Source: Prorocentrum cordatum (lineage: Eukaryota; Sar; Dinophyceae; Prorocentrales; Prorocentraceae). From it: 64,000 nucleotides of DNA. The notes under the pieces are model-generated. The model did no database searches. It was not told where the DNA came from and worked only from the letters and a program-made list of their open reading frames with translations. Location of the stretch: NCBI GenBank assembly GCA_963575745.1, contig CAUYUJ010012814.1, positions 30,001-94,000 on the forward strand, read 5' to 3'. How positions within the stretch are numbered: position 1 is the stretch's first letter; every line of letters begins with the position of its first letter. Shown here piece after piece: positions 21,844 to 33,110 of this stretch. The position numbers and the translations under genes were made by a program.

Positions 21844-22905
21844 ATCGTGAGCTTCGTGCGCAAGCCGAAGAAGGACAAGGTCCTTCAGAAGATTGCGGAG
21901 TCTTGTCAGCGCATCCAGGTGAAGCCCAACAACAGGCGACAGGGCGAGGAGCGGTTCCACACGGGACACATGATCGCCGGGCTCTGGGACACCGTGGTTC
22001 GGTGAATGATGATGCGCGCGGGGAGGGGTTCCAGGTCCCTCGGGCGGGTACACGTGCTACCTCGCCCAGGCAGCCGACTCGTCCTCGCCTCCGCTGCCCG
22101 TTGGCCTGGCCGCGAAGCTGGCCAACTGCGTCAACCCAGGCGACCAGGCGGCATTCGCGGGATGGTACCTGAGCGTCGGCAGGCGCATGCGCCTGCTGGA
22201 GCGCCTGGACCTCGACGAGGGGTTCGTCAAGGACGCCGAGGGCGAGGTCTTCCACGCGGCCGTCAATCCGAAGGACGAGGCCGAGGTAGAGGCAGCGAAG
22301 GCCGAGCAACGCCCGGCGTACCTGCGGTACCTGCCGCGCGGCGCGTGGGCGCGCGTGGACACATACTTGGCCGGCCCCTTCTGCAAGGAGCTCGCGGAGC
22401 TCGGTCGCAGCATCGACGCCACAGACGCGGTGGGCCTCGTCTTCATCGAGCCGCAGATGTTGGGCCTGCTCGACCTCCGCATGCACGAGGTCACGCGCGC
22501 CGGCCCGGTCACCTCTCGCGCCGAAGTCCTGGCGCCCGCGGCCTGCCAGGGCCGGGCCGGTCGCCGCGGAGTCAGTGTCGACGCCGGGCGCAGGGGCGCG
22601 GAGGGCCTGGACGCCCTCCGGCCGCATGTCTACGCGATGCTCTACAGGGCGACGACGGTGGACGACCCGGCGACGATGCGCGACTCCGTTTTTGATGTCC
22701 TGTCCCGCGGGCCGCCCGCAGACCTTGCGGCGCGCCTGCGGGGCCTCAGCTCCCGCGCTGATAGGTGCAGGGCGGAGGCGGAGAAGCTGGCGGGCGAGCT
22801 AGGACTTCGCTCGCTTCTTGCGCTAGCTATGCGCAGCTGTCCCTGCGGATCGCCAGAGGGACATGGCGCGGGTCGCGCTTCTTGTCCAGCGTGCCACTGG
22901 AAAAA
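21844..22905 (+). CDS. Unrecognised gene, two exons visible
   Basis: The first exon reads SFVRKPKKDKVLQKIAESCQ and ends HTGHMIAGLWDT at 21,993 before a GTGGTTCGG donor. The second starts at 22,070 after CCCAG with GCAGCCGAC, keeping phase 0, so AGLWDT is followed by AADSSSPPLPVGLAAKLANC. The second exon is long and clearly protein-like (VNPGDQAAFAGWYLSVGRRM, EGEVFHAAVNPKDEAEV, FIEPQMLGLLDLRMHEV) and has strong GC-ending codon use. It ends near 22,800-22,905 with a Cys motif (CPCGSPEGHGAG then CPACH). The start is uncertain because an in-frame stop lies at 21,841. I do not recognise the family; composition suggests a soluble alpha-helical protein. Part of the second exon is duplicated at 19,283. 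Confidence 0.55.
21994..22069 (+). other. Intron, GT-AG, 76 bp
   Basis: Donor GTGGTTCGG, acceptor CTCGCCCAG followed by G. Both boundaries are phase 0, and reading through would meet a TGA at 22,003-22,005. Confidence 0.5.
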
Positions 22906-23169
22906 TTTGATCCGCCCTGCTTCCTCGTCCTGCGCCTTTCGTCGCGGTTCTCTTCCTCCTTCCACCGTCACCCTGCTGCTGCCGCGCTACTTTTTCGCCC
23001 CCCCCCCCCCCCCCTCGCTTCCTCCCCCCCGCTCTTCCCCGCCCCCATTTCCTCGTCGAGCCTGGGGCCTCGGTCCTCGCCTTGTCGCTGCCCCTTGAGC
23101 CGCGCGACGCGCGCGCGTCCGATGTAGCTCGGTTTCGACATTGTCATCGTCAACGACAGCTCGGGCCAA

Positions 23170-24040
23170 CTACTATGGCCAACTAGATTGGGCACGTCGC
23201 GGGGCCTTCCCGGCAAGGGTTCCTGTCCAGGTTCCTCGCTTCGCTCGCGGGCCGAACGCCCTCCACCGGAGAGGCGTCGAGCAGCAGGCGTCGGGTTTGG
23301 ACGCGCAGAAGTGCGCGCGCGGAGGGGGGGGGGTCTCCAGCGTGATTCTCGGCACGCGCGCGTGCGGCGACGGGGCCGCGGGCGAGGGGCCCATCTCAGC
23401 CCGCCAGAGTCTTTGAGTGCAAAGACGCGCGCGCAGAAGGGGGGCCCAGCATGCGCCTGGCGCGCGCGCGCGGGGCATGCGTTCTCAACCGTTTTCGGGT
23501 TGAGCCCGCCGGATTCTTCGCGCGTAGAAGTACGTGCGCGGAGGGGTGGGCGGGGGGAGCAGCATGCACCTGGCGCGTGCGCGCGGGCCACGCATTTTCG
23601 CGCGCCCACGGCCCCCGTCAAGATGCGTGCGCGGAGGAGGGGGGAGGCGGGGAGGCCCGACGTGCGCCTGGCGCGCGCGCGCGCGCGAGGAACTGATATT
23701 TGCACGTGTCCACGGCGCCCAGGCCCAACTTGGGCGCAGGGGGGACGCAACCTGCGCCTGGCGCGGGGCGAGCGACCCATTCGAGCCCGCCGCATTTTCA
23801 ACACGTATCAAAACGCGCGCGGAAAACGGGGGGGCGAGCGCGCGGGGCACGTATTTTCACGTGTCGACGGCCCCCGTGGGGGGACCCATGTTGGGCGCGT
23901 TTGATCTTTGACGCGTGAGCACGCGCGCGCGGCAAAGAGGGGGGATGCGACCTGCGCGGGGCGCCTATCTTCACTTGTCCACGGCCCCTTTGGGGAGACC
24001 CCTTTTGGGCGCGTTTGATGTGTCACGCGTGAGCACACAG
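23170..24040 (+). repeat. GC-rich tandem repeat of about 100-110 bp, diverged
   Basis: Repeated modules contain GGGGGG, a CTGGCGCGCGCGC run, a CACGTGTCGACGGCCCC-like segment and GCGTGCGCGGA. About eight units are visible. Every frame is open because AT-rich stop codons are rare, so the Arg/Ala-rich frames are not coding evidence. A related piece lies at about 32,395-32,480. Confidence 0.7.
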
Positions 24041-24127
24041 TGCCGTTTTTACTACATGCCCCGCGTGCGGATCATGTATAAAAGATGCGGGGGTTTAGTA
24101 TTTAGTATTAAATTTGGTATTGGAATT

Positions 24128-24154
24128 CATATATATATATATATATATACACAA

Positions 24155-24186
<32 letters not shown>

Positions 24187-24202
24187 GTATATATATATAT
24201 AT

Positions 24203-24258
<56 letters not shown>
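24128..24258 (+). repeat. (TA)n and (CA)n compound microsatellite
   Basis: TATATA and TACACACA runs directly precede a CCCGGGCCCCGGG segment and the CCCAAGAGG-type array. The same order occurs at 29,338 and 30,132. Confidence 0.9.
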
Positions 24259-24259
<1 letters not shown>

Positions 24260-24354
24260 TGGGAGATCCCGGGCCCCGGGCCCCGGGCCGGAACCCCCCT
24301 TGTATATAGGGTGCGGCCCTCTCCCGGGGCGCCCTTCCGGCGGCCCCCGCGCGT

Positions 24355-25545
24355 TCCAGCCCGCCCAAGAGGGCTCCAGGAGCGCCGAGAGAACCCCAGG
24401 ATCGCTTCAAGACCGCCAAAGATCGCTTCCAGAAGGGTCAAGAGGCGCTCAAACCGCCCCAAGAGGCCTTCAAGAGGCCCCCCAAGAGCGCCCCGGGAAA
24501 CCAAAATGGCCCCATTCCCTTCGTAAAACGTACATTTTTACGATATCAGTTCCCTTAGCTGTCGGAGCGGCCAGAAAGCCCCACGAGGCGCCCAAGGACG
24601 CTCCAGGACGACTGAGGACAGCCCCAAGACGGCCCAGGAGGGCCTCCCGGGACGCTCCTCCGGCGGCCCCCGGGCTGCCCAGTCCGCCCAAGAAGGCTTC
24701 AAGAGCGCCGAGAGAACCCCAGGATCGCTTCAAGACCGCAAAAGATCGCTTCCAGAAGGGCCAAGAGGCCATCAAACCGCCCCAAGAGGCCTCCAAGAGG
24801 CCCCCCAAGAGCGCCCCGGGGGACCAAAATGGCCCCATTCCCTTCTTAAAACGTACATTTTTAAGATATCAGCTCCCTTGGCTGTCGGAACGGTCAGAAA
24901 GCCCCACGAGGCGCCCTAGGATAGCCCGAAGACAGCCCAGGACGGCCTCCCGGGACGCTCCTCGGGCGGCCCCCGGGCCTCCCAGTCCGCCAAAGAAAGC
25001 TCCAAGAGCGCCGAGAGAAGCCCAGGATCGCTTCAAGACCGCCAAAGATCGCTTCCAGAAGGGACAAGAGGCCATCAAACCGCCCCAAGAGGCCTCCAAG
25101 AGGCCCCCCAAGAGCGCCCCGGGAAACCAAAATGGCCCCATTCCCTTCGTAAAACGTACATTTTTAGGATATCTCATCCCTTGGCTGTCCGAGTTGTCAG
25201 ACAGCCCCAGGAGGCGCCCAAGGACGCCCCAGGACGCCTGAGGACAGCGCTAAGAGGGCCTAGGAGGGCTTCCTGGGACGCTCCTCGGGCGGCCCCCGGG
25301 CCTCCCAGTCCGCCCAAGATGGCCCAAGAGACTTCCCGGTCGCCCCGAGAGGGCCCCCGGAGCGCTCCGATACGGCCCAACATGGCCTCCAGAAGGGCCA
25401 CGAGGCCGTCAAGACGCCCCAAGAAGGCTCCAAGAGGCCTTCCAAAAGGGCCCCGGGAGCCAAAACTTACTCCACGCCCAAGAGGGCCCCAGGACGGCCC
25501 CAAAAGGGCCTTAAAAGGACCTTCGACAAGGCCCGGATGGCCACA
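24355..25545 (+). repeat. CCCAAGAGG-type array, about 310-bp higher-order unit, 3-4 copies
   Basis: Short units such as CCCAAGAGGCC and CCAAGATGGCC are organised in a longer unit of about 305-320 bp: AGGATCGCTTCAAGACCGC recurs at 24,401, 24,720 and 25,025, and a block starting CATTCCCTTCGTAAAACGTA at 24,513, 24,836 and 25,139. The open frames are Pro/Arg/Lys-rich or Gly/Leu/Trp-rich on the other strand and have no known motif. Confidence 0.85.
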
Positions 25546-25746
25546 GTTCGTTGATTTGCGTGAGATGTTGTTGGATTTCTTCCGCGCGGAGGAGACGGAG
25601 AGGGCGAAGGAGGAGGAGGAGGAGGAGGAGGAGGAAGAGGAGAAGGAGGAGGAGGCAGGGAGGAGGAGTGGAGGGGAGGAGGGGGGGAGAGAGGAGGAGG
25701 CTCGAGGGCGATCGACGATCGGCGACGACGACCGGCGACGGTGATT

Positions 25747-25778
<32 letters not shown>

Positions 25779-28112
25779 CGACGACGACGATCGACGACGG
25801 TCGACGACCGACGACAACGACGATCGACGACGATGACAATAGTCGACGGCGCCGATCGACGATCGACGGCGACGACGATGGCCACGCCGACGGCGGCGAC
25901 GCTGCCCGCGTGACAGCCCAAGAGGCACACAAGACAGCCTCATCGAGGCCCCAGAGGGCCCCAAGACGTCCAAGAGCGCCTCAAGAGGGCTCGAGATGGC
26001 TTGAAGATGGCCGAAGAGGGCCCCAAGAGGGCCTTCAAGAGGCAAAACTTTACCCATTCCTCGTGTAAAACGTACAATTTCAGCATACTCGCTTGCTTCG
26101 TCGTCAGCCCCGAGGAGCCCCAAGACAGCCCAAGACGGCCCCAAAGGCCCCAAAGCCGGCCCAGGAGGCCCCCAAAACGGCCTCAAGGAGGCCCAAGAGG
26201 GCCTCGTTCGAAATCATGTTCCCAGAATTTTCTCCGGGAACATGATTTCCGGGCTCCCAGGACGCCCAAGAGGGCCCGAGGACGGCCCCAAAATGGCTTA
26301 AAATGACATTCGAAAATTCCCAGAGGGCCACAGTTCGCTGATTTTCGCGAAATGTTGTTGGATTTCTTCCACGCGGAGGAGACGGAGAGGGCGAAGGACG
26401 AGGAGGAGGAGGAGGAGGAGGGGGAGGAGGAGGGGGGGGAGGAGGAGGAGGAATACGAGAAGGACGAGGCGGGGAGGAGGAGTGCAGGGGGGAGAGGAGG
26501 AGGAGGCTCGAGGGCGATCGACGATCGGAGACGACGACCAGCGACGGTGATTCACGACGACGACGACGACGACGACGACGACTACGACGACGACCGATGA
26601 CGATCGACGACGATGACAATAGTCGACGCCGCTGATCGATGATCGACGGCGACGACGACGGCCACGCCGACGGCGGCGACGCTGTCCGACAGCCTCAGCG
26701 AGGCCCAAGAGGGCCTCAAAACGTCCAAGAGCGCCTCAAGAGGGCCCGAGATGGTTTGAAGTTGGCCGAAGAGGGCCTTCAAGAGGCAGAAATCGGCCCG
26801 CTCCCGTTGTACAACGTACGTTTTCAGCATACTTGCTTGGTCCTCGCAGTGCCCCAGACGCCCCCGAGCCCCACAAGACAGCCCAAGAGAGACCCAAGAG
26901 GGCCCAAGACGGCCCAAAAGGGTCGTCCTGTGAGGCTCACGGAACCCCCAAGACGGCCCAAGAGGCCCCAAAGTTGGCCCAGGAGGCTCCCAACACGGCC
27001 TCAGGGAGTCCCAAGAGGGCCTCGTTCGAAATCATATTCCCAGAAGCCTCTCCGGGAACATGATTTCCTGGTTCTCAGGACGCCCAAGAGGGCCCTAAGA
27101 CGGCCCCAGAAAGCCTTCAATGGACGTTCAAAAAGGCCCGGAGGGCCATAGTTCGTTGATTTGCGCGAGATGTTGTTGGATTTCTTCCGCGCGGAGGAGA
27201 CGGAGAGGGCGAAGGAGGAGGAGGAGGAGGAGGAGAAGGAAGAGAGGAAGGAGGAGGAGGCGGGGAGGAGGAGTGGAGGGGCGGAGGGGGGGAGAGAGGA
27301 GGAGGCTCGAGGGCGATCGACGATCGGAGACGACGACCGGCGACGGTTATTGACGACGACGACGACGGTCGACGACCGACGACCGACGACGACGACGATA
27401 GAAGACGATGACAACAGTCGACGTCGCCGATCGACGAACGACGGCGACGACGACGACGGCCACGCCGACGGCGGCGACGCTGTCCGCGTGCGCAAAGCCA
27501 CCCTGGAACCAGTCTTTTCGGCATCGTTCGAAACCCTGTCCCCGGAAGCGTCTCCGGGAACATGATTTCAGGAGGAGGAGGAGGAAGAGGAAGAGGAGGC
27601 AGATTAGGAGGAGGAGGAGGAGGAAGAGGAGGAGGAGAGGAGGATGAGTGGGCGGGAGGGCTCGGGGCCGATCGACGATCGGCGACGGTGATCGGCGACG
27701 GTGATTGACGATGACGACGACGGTCGTCGACGGCGACGACCGACGACGACGACGACGACGATGGACGACGATGACAACAGTTGACGCCGCCGATCGGCGA
27801 ACGGCGACGACGATGACGTCTTCACAGTGCCACCCCGAGGAGCCCCAAGACGGCCCAAGAGGGACCCAAGATGACCCATGATAGCTACAAGCCAGCCCAA
27901 GAGAGCCCCAAAAGGCACCCAACAGAGCCACAACGGGGGCAAGCAGAGCTGCCTATAGAGATTCTCGGGAGGCCTCTTCCGCAGCGTCCGAAATCATGTT
28001 CCCCGGAGCCCCTATAGGAACATGATTTCGGGGTTCCCAGGACGCCCAAGGGGGCCTTAAGACGGCCCCGACAAGTCCCAAAAGGACGCTCGAGAAAACC
28101 CGCAGGGACACA
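25546..28112 (+). repeat. Higher-order repeat of 790-960 bp, four units
   Basis: Each unit begins TTCGTTGATTT(G/C)CG (25,546; 26,336; 27,152; 28,113), continues with GAGATGTTGTTGGATTTCTT, a GGA tract, a (GAC)n tract with GATCGACGATCGGCGACGAC, a CCCAAGAGG array and an inverted repeat. Units differ mainly in tract length. No supported coding; the recurring MLLDFF-type peptide is part of the repeat. Confidence 0.8.
26210..26249 (+). repeat. Perfect inverted repeat, 14-bp arms
   Basis: GAAATCATGTTCCC (26,210-26,223), a 12-nt loop, then GGGAACATGATTTC (26,236-26,249). Related hairpins are at 27,028-27,067, 27,530-27,569 and 27,990-28,029. Confidence 0.9.
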
Positions 28113-28149
28113 GTTCGTTGATTTCCGCGACATGTGGTTGGATTTCTTG

Positions 28150-28312
28150 CACGCGGAGGCGGTGGAGGAGGAGGAGGAACAGGAAAGGAGGAAGAGGATA
28201 TGGGCGAGGAGGAGGGGGGGAGGAAGAGGAGGACGAGGGGGGGAGGAGGGGGGTGGAGAGGGAAGGGGGACGGGGGGAGGAGGAGGGAAGAGGGATGATG
28301 ATGATATTGATG

Positions 28313-28364
<52 letters not shown>

Positions 28365-29140
28365 CGGGGAGGAGGGGGGAGGGGGGGAGGAGGAGGAGCA
28401 GGAGGAGGAGGATGGGGCGGAGGAGGAGGAGGGGAGGCGGAGGACGAGGAGGGGGGGGAGGAGGAGGGGAAGGAGGAGGAGGAGGAGAAGGACGAGGAGG
28501 AGGAGGAGGAGGAGGAGGGGGGGGGCGGAGGAGGAGGAGCAGGAGGAGGGGGGAGGATGTGGAGGAAGAGGAGAAAAGGAGGAGGAAGAGCAAGAGGGAG
28601 GCCTCCCCCGAGTGTTCCATGTATCCGATGTGGCCCAATGCTTGCGCGGCGTCGCAGTGCCGTTTGGCGAGCCATGTAGTCCGAACAGGAGGAGGAGGAG
28701 CAGGAAAAGGAGGAGTGAAAAGGAGGAGGAGGAGGAGGAGGAGGACGAGGAGGAGGCGGAGGAGGAGGAGGAGGAGGAAGAGGAGGAGGAGGGAAGGAGG
28801 AGGGAGAGGAGGAGGAGGGGGAACATGATGAAGATGATGATGGTGATGGTGATGATGATGATGATGATGACGATGATGATGAGGAGGAGGAGGAGGAGGG
28901 GGACGAGGAGGAGGAGGAGGTGTGACGAGGAGGAGGAGGAGGGAGGAGGAGGAGGAGGAGGGAAAGTAGGAGGAGAAGGAGGAGGAGAAGGAGGAGGAGG
29001 AAGAGGAGAAGGGTGAGGAGGAGGGAAAGGAGGAGGAGGGGAGGAAGGGGGCGGAGGAGGAGGAAGGGGGGAAAGGAGGGGGCGATGGGGGAAGGAGGAA
29101 GAGTAGGAGGAGAGGAGGAAGAGCAGGGGGAAAGAGGAGG
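28150..29140 (+). repeat. Long purine tract, (GGA)n with (GAT)n islands
   Basis: Nearly 1 kb of GGA units with GAT runs at 28,305-28,362 and 28,823-28,882. A short mixed segment at 28,600-28,690 interrupts it. No coding. Confidence 0.9.
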
Positions 29141-29299
29141 ACGAGGAAGAGGTGTCGTTTTCGGCCGCCTCGGGCCGCCTGGGGGTGAGGAGCGCCCAAA
29201 AGCTCTTCGAACCGCGACCACGAAACTCGACGAATAACCGAAGTGCATTCAGCCTTCAACCTCCTCGTCCGTTGTTTGGCCGTTGCCCCGGGCGAAGCT

Positions 29300-29337
29300 A
29301 GAACCTAAGCGCGCGCGTAGCGCGCGCGTGGTTCTTG
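29300..29337 (+). repeat. GC hairpin next to (TA)n, copy 1
   Basis: AGAACC, then two GCGCGCGCG blocks separated by TA, then GGTTCT form an inverted repeat. A TA run starts immediately after. Confidence 0.8.
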
Positions 29338-29338
29338 T

Positions 29339-29409
<71 letters not shown>
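29338..29409 (+). repeat. (TA)n(CA)n microsatellite
   Basis: A short TA run followed by about 27 CA units. Confidence 0.95.
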
Positions 29410-29410
<1 letters not shown>

Positions 29411-30125
29411 CGGCGCACCGGGTCCAGGCGCCCTGGGCCGGCGCCGCTACCGCAAATGGGCTCTGGGGCCCTCGGGGAGCCCCGGGGCTTCACAGAAAGC
29501 CGCCAGAAGGCGCCAAGGAGGCCCCAAGAGGCTCCAGAACAGACCCGGGGCGCCCGAAGGTCGCTCCCAGACGCCCAACATGGCCTCCAAGGCGGCTTCA
29601 AAAGCCCTTGCAAGACACCCCCAAGCGACCCCCAATAGGGCCCCAAACAGAGCCCCAAGGGGCCAAAATAGACCCATTCCCTTTTGTAAAATGTATATTT
29701 TTAACATATTGCTTGTTTTCGCATTCGGTCCGTGCTTGACGACCTCAGAAGCTCCCAAGACCGCCCCAATACATCCCAGGACGCGCCCCAGAGGGCCCCA
29801 ATACAGCCCCAGAAAGCTCCAGGACGGCCCACGAAGGGCCCAAGACGGCCCAAGAGAGTCCCCAAGACGGGCCCGAGAGGGCCCCAGAGGAGGAAAGCCA
29901 CCATCGAATTCCAAGCTTTCGACCCCAAGTGGCTCCAGGAGGCGCCGAGAAGCCCCCAAGAAACGCCCGGAAAGCTCCCAAAAGCACCCCAAGACGCTCC
30001 AAAAGGCACCCCAAGAGAGCTCCAAGAAGCACAAATCGTCCCATTCCTGTGGGGAAACGTATATTTTTCGTGTGTTCGCCTGTTGGGCTGTCATCGCGCC
30101 CAAGACGGCCCAAGGGGTTCCCAAG

Positions 30126-30174
<49 letters not shown>

Positions 30175-30970
30175 CTATGTATGTATGTATGTATGTATAT
30201 ATATATATATACACACACAAACATATAACAGCGCACGGGGTCCGGGGGCCTGGGGCCGCGACCACGACCACAAATGTGTGTGCCCAGTCTCTTGGGGCGT
30301 CCCTGAGGCCTTCAAAACGCCCCGGGAACGCGCCAAGAGAACCCGAAGACGCCCCAAGACGGACCCAAGACACCCAAAGGCCGCTCCAAGATGCCCAAGA
30401 TGGCCCCCAAGACACCTCCAAAGGCCTCGCAAACGCTCCTAAGCAGCTTCCGAGAGGCCCCCCAGGACGTCCCCAAGAGGCAAAGATTGCTTCATTCCCT
30501 TTTCAAAACGTGTATGTTTAGCATATTATTGTTTTCGCTGTCGTACCGTTCTTGATGACATCAGAGGTCCCCAAGACCGCCCCAAGACGGCCCAAGAGGC
30601 GCCCCCGAGGGCCCCAAGACGGCCCAAAAGAGCCCCAGGACGGCCCAAGAGGCGCCCCAGACGGCCCAAACGGGGCCCCAAAGGCGCCCAAGAGAAGCCC
30701 AAGATTGGGAAATCCAAGCGACAATTTGAGCTTTCCGCCAAAAGAGGCGCCCGGGAGGCCCCAAGAGGCCCCGAAGACGCCCCAAGATGCCTCCAAGAGG
30801 CCACCCAGACGCCGCAAGAAGGCCCCACGAGGACCCCCGAGAGAGCCCTGAGAGCCGAACACTGTTTATGTTCCGTAGATGTTCGAAGGATTTTGGTCAT
30901 CTCGCCTTCTCGGGTTCCCGACGCTCGAAAACAGCCCAAGAGGCCCCCAAGATCGACCCGAGGAAGCCAG
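29410..30970 (+). repeat. CCCAAGAGG-type array with two further units
   Basis: Same short units as at 24,355. The conserved CATTCC...AAAACGTA block recurs at about 29,673, 30,042 and 30,493. A TA/TATG microsatellite (30,132-30,215) followed by AACAGCGCACGGGGTCC interrupts it, matching the order at 29,338-29,430. This suggests tandem copies of one long composite element. Confidence 0.8.
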
Positions 30971-30974
30971 ATTG

Positions 30975-31240
30975 ATTTTGTCTCAGGCTGGCAGCCACGT
31001 CTGCCGGCGTGCCCTGCACCACCCTCCGTTGCAGGTGTTCATCCCAGGTAAAGTCCTGGGTTCAGAATGCGTCGAGGTTCAGTTTCATTGCTGGCGTTCG
31101 AATGTTCAGAAAGGGAATTGGTCGGCGCCTCAGTATGTGTGCCGTTCGCGCCAAGGCGCGTCAGGCTGCAATGCTGGCTTGCAGGTGACGTCCGCCTGCG
31201 GTCAGCCCAGTGAATTCGATGTATTTCTTTACTTTCAAGA
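30975..31240 (+). other. Unique island in the array, possible exon
   Basis: About 265 bp of non-repeat sequence. An acceptor-like CCGTTGCAG precedes a frame reading VFIPGKVLGSECVEVQFHCW and later NAGLQ followed by a GTGACG donor-like site near 31,184. The peptide is Cys-rich but not recognised. It could be an exon or a captured gene piece. Confidence 0.25.
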
Positions 31241-31259
31241 GCTGGTCGCTCCACCTTGC

Positions 31260-31760
31260 GCGCACCTTTGGGCCCCACGAGGGACTCCAGAACGGAAGCC
31301 CGAACCGACCATTCGAGCTTTCTGCCCCAAGAAGCCCCGAAAAAACCCGGAAGAGGCCCACAAGACGCCACAAGAAGGCTCCAGGAGGACTCCCAACATA
31401 GCCCCGAGAGCCCAAATTCGTTGATTTTCTATGTGTCTTTTGAGGGACTTCGCCCTTCTGGCCTTGTCGGCTTCCCCAATCTCCATGCCGGCTCAAGGGG
31501 TCAACAAGACCACCCCGAAACAGCCCGAGAAGCCCCCAAGAGAAGCCCAAATACGGCCAGGAGGGCCCCAAGACGGCCTACGAGCCGCCTCAGACGGCCC
31601 AGGAGGGCCCCAACACGGCCCCAAGAGAGGCCCAATATGGGGGAGCCCGAACCGACAATTGGAGCCTTCCACTTCAAGAGGCCTCCCAGGAGGGCCCAAT
31701 ATATTTCCAAGAGGCCCCGAGAGGCCCCCGAGAGGCCCCAGGACGGCCGATGACGTTCGA
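31260..31760 (+). repeat. CCCAAGAGG-type array, third block
   Basis: Short units as at 24,355, containing two copies of CCCGAACCGACNATT (about 31,301 and 31,648). Confidence 0.75.
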
Positions 31761-31764
31761 CGTA

Positions 31765-32010
31765 CGCCGTACGACGAGATCCTCGCGGTTTGGTTGAAGT
31801 CCCTCAAGGAGCATCAGAAGAGGCAGTCGTCAGGTGGACCCTGGAGAGTCCTTCCGTAGCCGATGTCGGTTGAACTGTTCTTCCTCCCCTCCTGCTCCCC
31901 CTTCTCCTCCTCCTCCCCCTCCTCCTCCGCCTCCCCTCTCGCTCCCATCGCCTTCTGTTCCTGCCCCTGCTGCGCTTACTCGTTTGGACCCGGGGAGGGG
32001 TCTAGGGATC
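31765..32010. other. No gene seen
   Basis: Short mixed sequence followed by a pyrimidine-rich stretch (31,875-31,975). Confidence 0.4.
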
Positions 32011-32019
32011 CGCTACAGG

Positions 32020-32063
32020 AGACGAAGACGACGACGACGACGACGACATGACGACGACGACGA

Positions 32064-32105
<42 letters not shown>
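32020..32105 (+). repeat. (ACG)n microsatellite
   Basis: About 28 ACG triplets with one ATG interruption near 32,048. Confidence 0.95.
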
Positions 32106-32297
32106 CACGCCTCACCAGGCTCCTCAAGACGCCCCCAAACCCGTGCTCCCAGAAGGCCTTCTGGGAACCCGATTCATACGGCTTCCGCCCCCCTAGACAA
32201 CCATTTCTTCGAAGGCCTTTCGGAATGCAGATTGGCATGCGTGGACTGTGGTCCACTACTTCAGTGGAGCAGTGAATTCGTCAAGGCCTGGGGTCTG

Positions 32298-32338
32298 CTA
32301 GAACCTGAGCGCGCGCGAAGCGCGCGCGATGGTTCTAG
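32298..32338 (+). repeat. GC hairpin next to (TA)n, copy 2
   Basis: CTAGAACC (32,298-32,305) and GGTTCTAG (32,331-32,338) are perfect inverse complements around two GCGCGCGCG blocks. A TA run follows at once, as in copy 1. Confidence 0.85.
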
Positions 32339-32574
32339 TATATATATATATATATAATCCTATGTCTTCGAAGCTGCCCTGCACGTGCGCAGGAAAAGGG
32401 GCCCGTGCAACCTGCGCCCGGCGCGCGCGGGGCGCGCACGGCCCCCAAGGGGGGGGACCCCATGTGCGTCGCGTCGGATGCTGCCCGCGTGCGCGAGCGC
32501 CGCCGCGCAGGAGGGCTACGAGGGTGATGGGGAGAGGGAGTGTGGAGGCAGGGAGATGATGACGAGGGGGAGGA

Positions 32575-32757
32575 GCGAGGAGTGGCGAGGGCGAGGAGGA
32601 GGGGGAGGAGGAGGAGGAGGGGGAGGAGGAGGAGGAGGAGGAGGAGGAGGAGGATGATGATGATGATGAGGAGGAGGAGGAGGAGGAGGACGAGGAGGAG
32701 GAACAGGAGGAGGAGGAGGAGGAGGAGGAGGAGGAGGAGGAGGAGGAGGAGGACCGA
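32575..32757 (+). repeat. (GGA)n tract
   Basis: About 180 bp of GGA units with a GATGAT island at 32,653-32,668. Confidence 0.9.
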
Positions 32758-32759
32758 TA

Positions 32760-33110
32760 GTGCGATTTATGGGGAGATCAATTGTGGGATCGATGTCCAG
32801 GTCGACGGTGTGATGGATAGTAAGAACGATAGTGAGAAGGATCGGGAATTCGACACTGAGACCGGTAGTAAGGTCTTTAGTGTGGTCGATTGGGTGAGAT
32901 CTATACTGGGAACGGTATTGGTACCGATAGTGAGATCGATACCAACATCGATCGTAAAATCGGTAATCAGATCGATTAAGTAAAATGGATCGTGAGATCG
33001 ATCGTGAGACCAGTGCCAAGATCGACCGGAATATCCACAGTGAGATCGATAGGGTAACATGGATAGTGAGATCGATCATGACTCGCGGTATCGATAATGG
33101 AGTGATCAGA
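32760..33110 (+). repeat. Degenerate repeat around TGAGATCGAT
   Basis: Units such as GATAGTGAGATCGAT and GATCGTGAGATCGAT recur with spacings of 12-36 bp. Frames over them (Arg/Asp/Ser on minus) are repeat-derived. Confidence 0.8.

Noticed and set aside
22006-22695. Alternative Arg/Gly/Pro-rich frames over the 22-kb gene, both strands
   Set aside because: The frame chosen for the gene has balanced amino-acid use and a consistent intron; the others are GC-codon shadows.
24355-31753. Frames of 100-430 codons rich in Pro/Arg/Lys (plus) or Gly/Leu/Trp/Ser (minus)
   Set aside because: They follow the CCCAAGAGG array unit, occur on both strands at once and repeat with the DNA period. No motif or splice pattern supports them.
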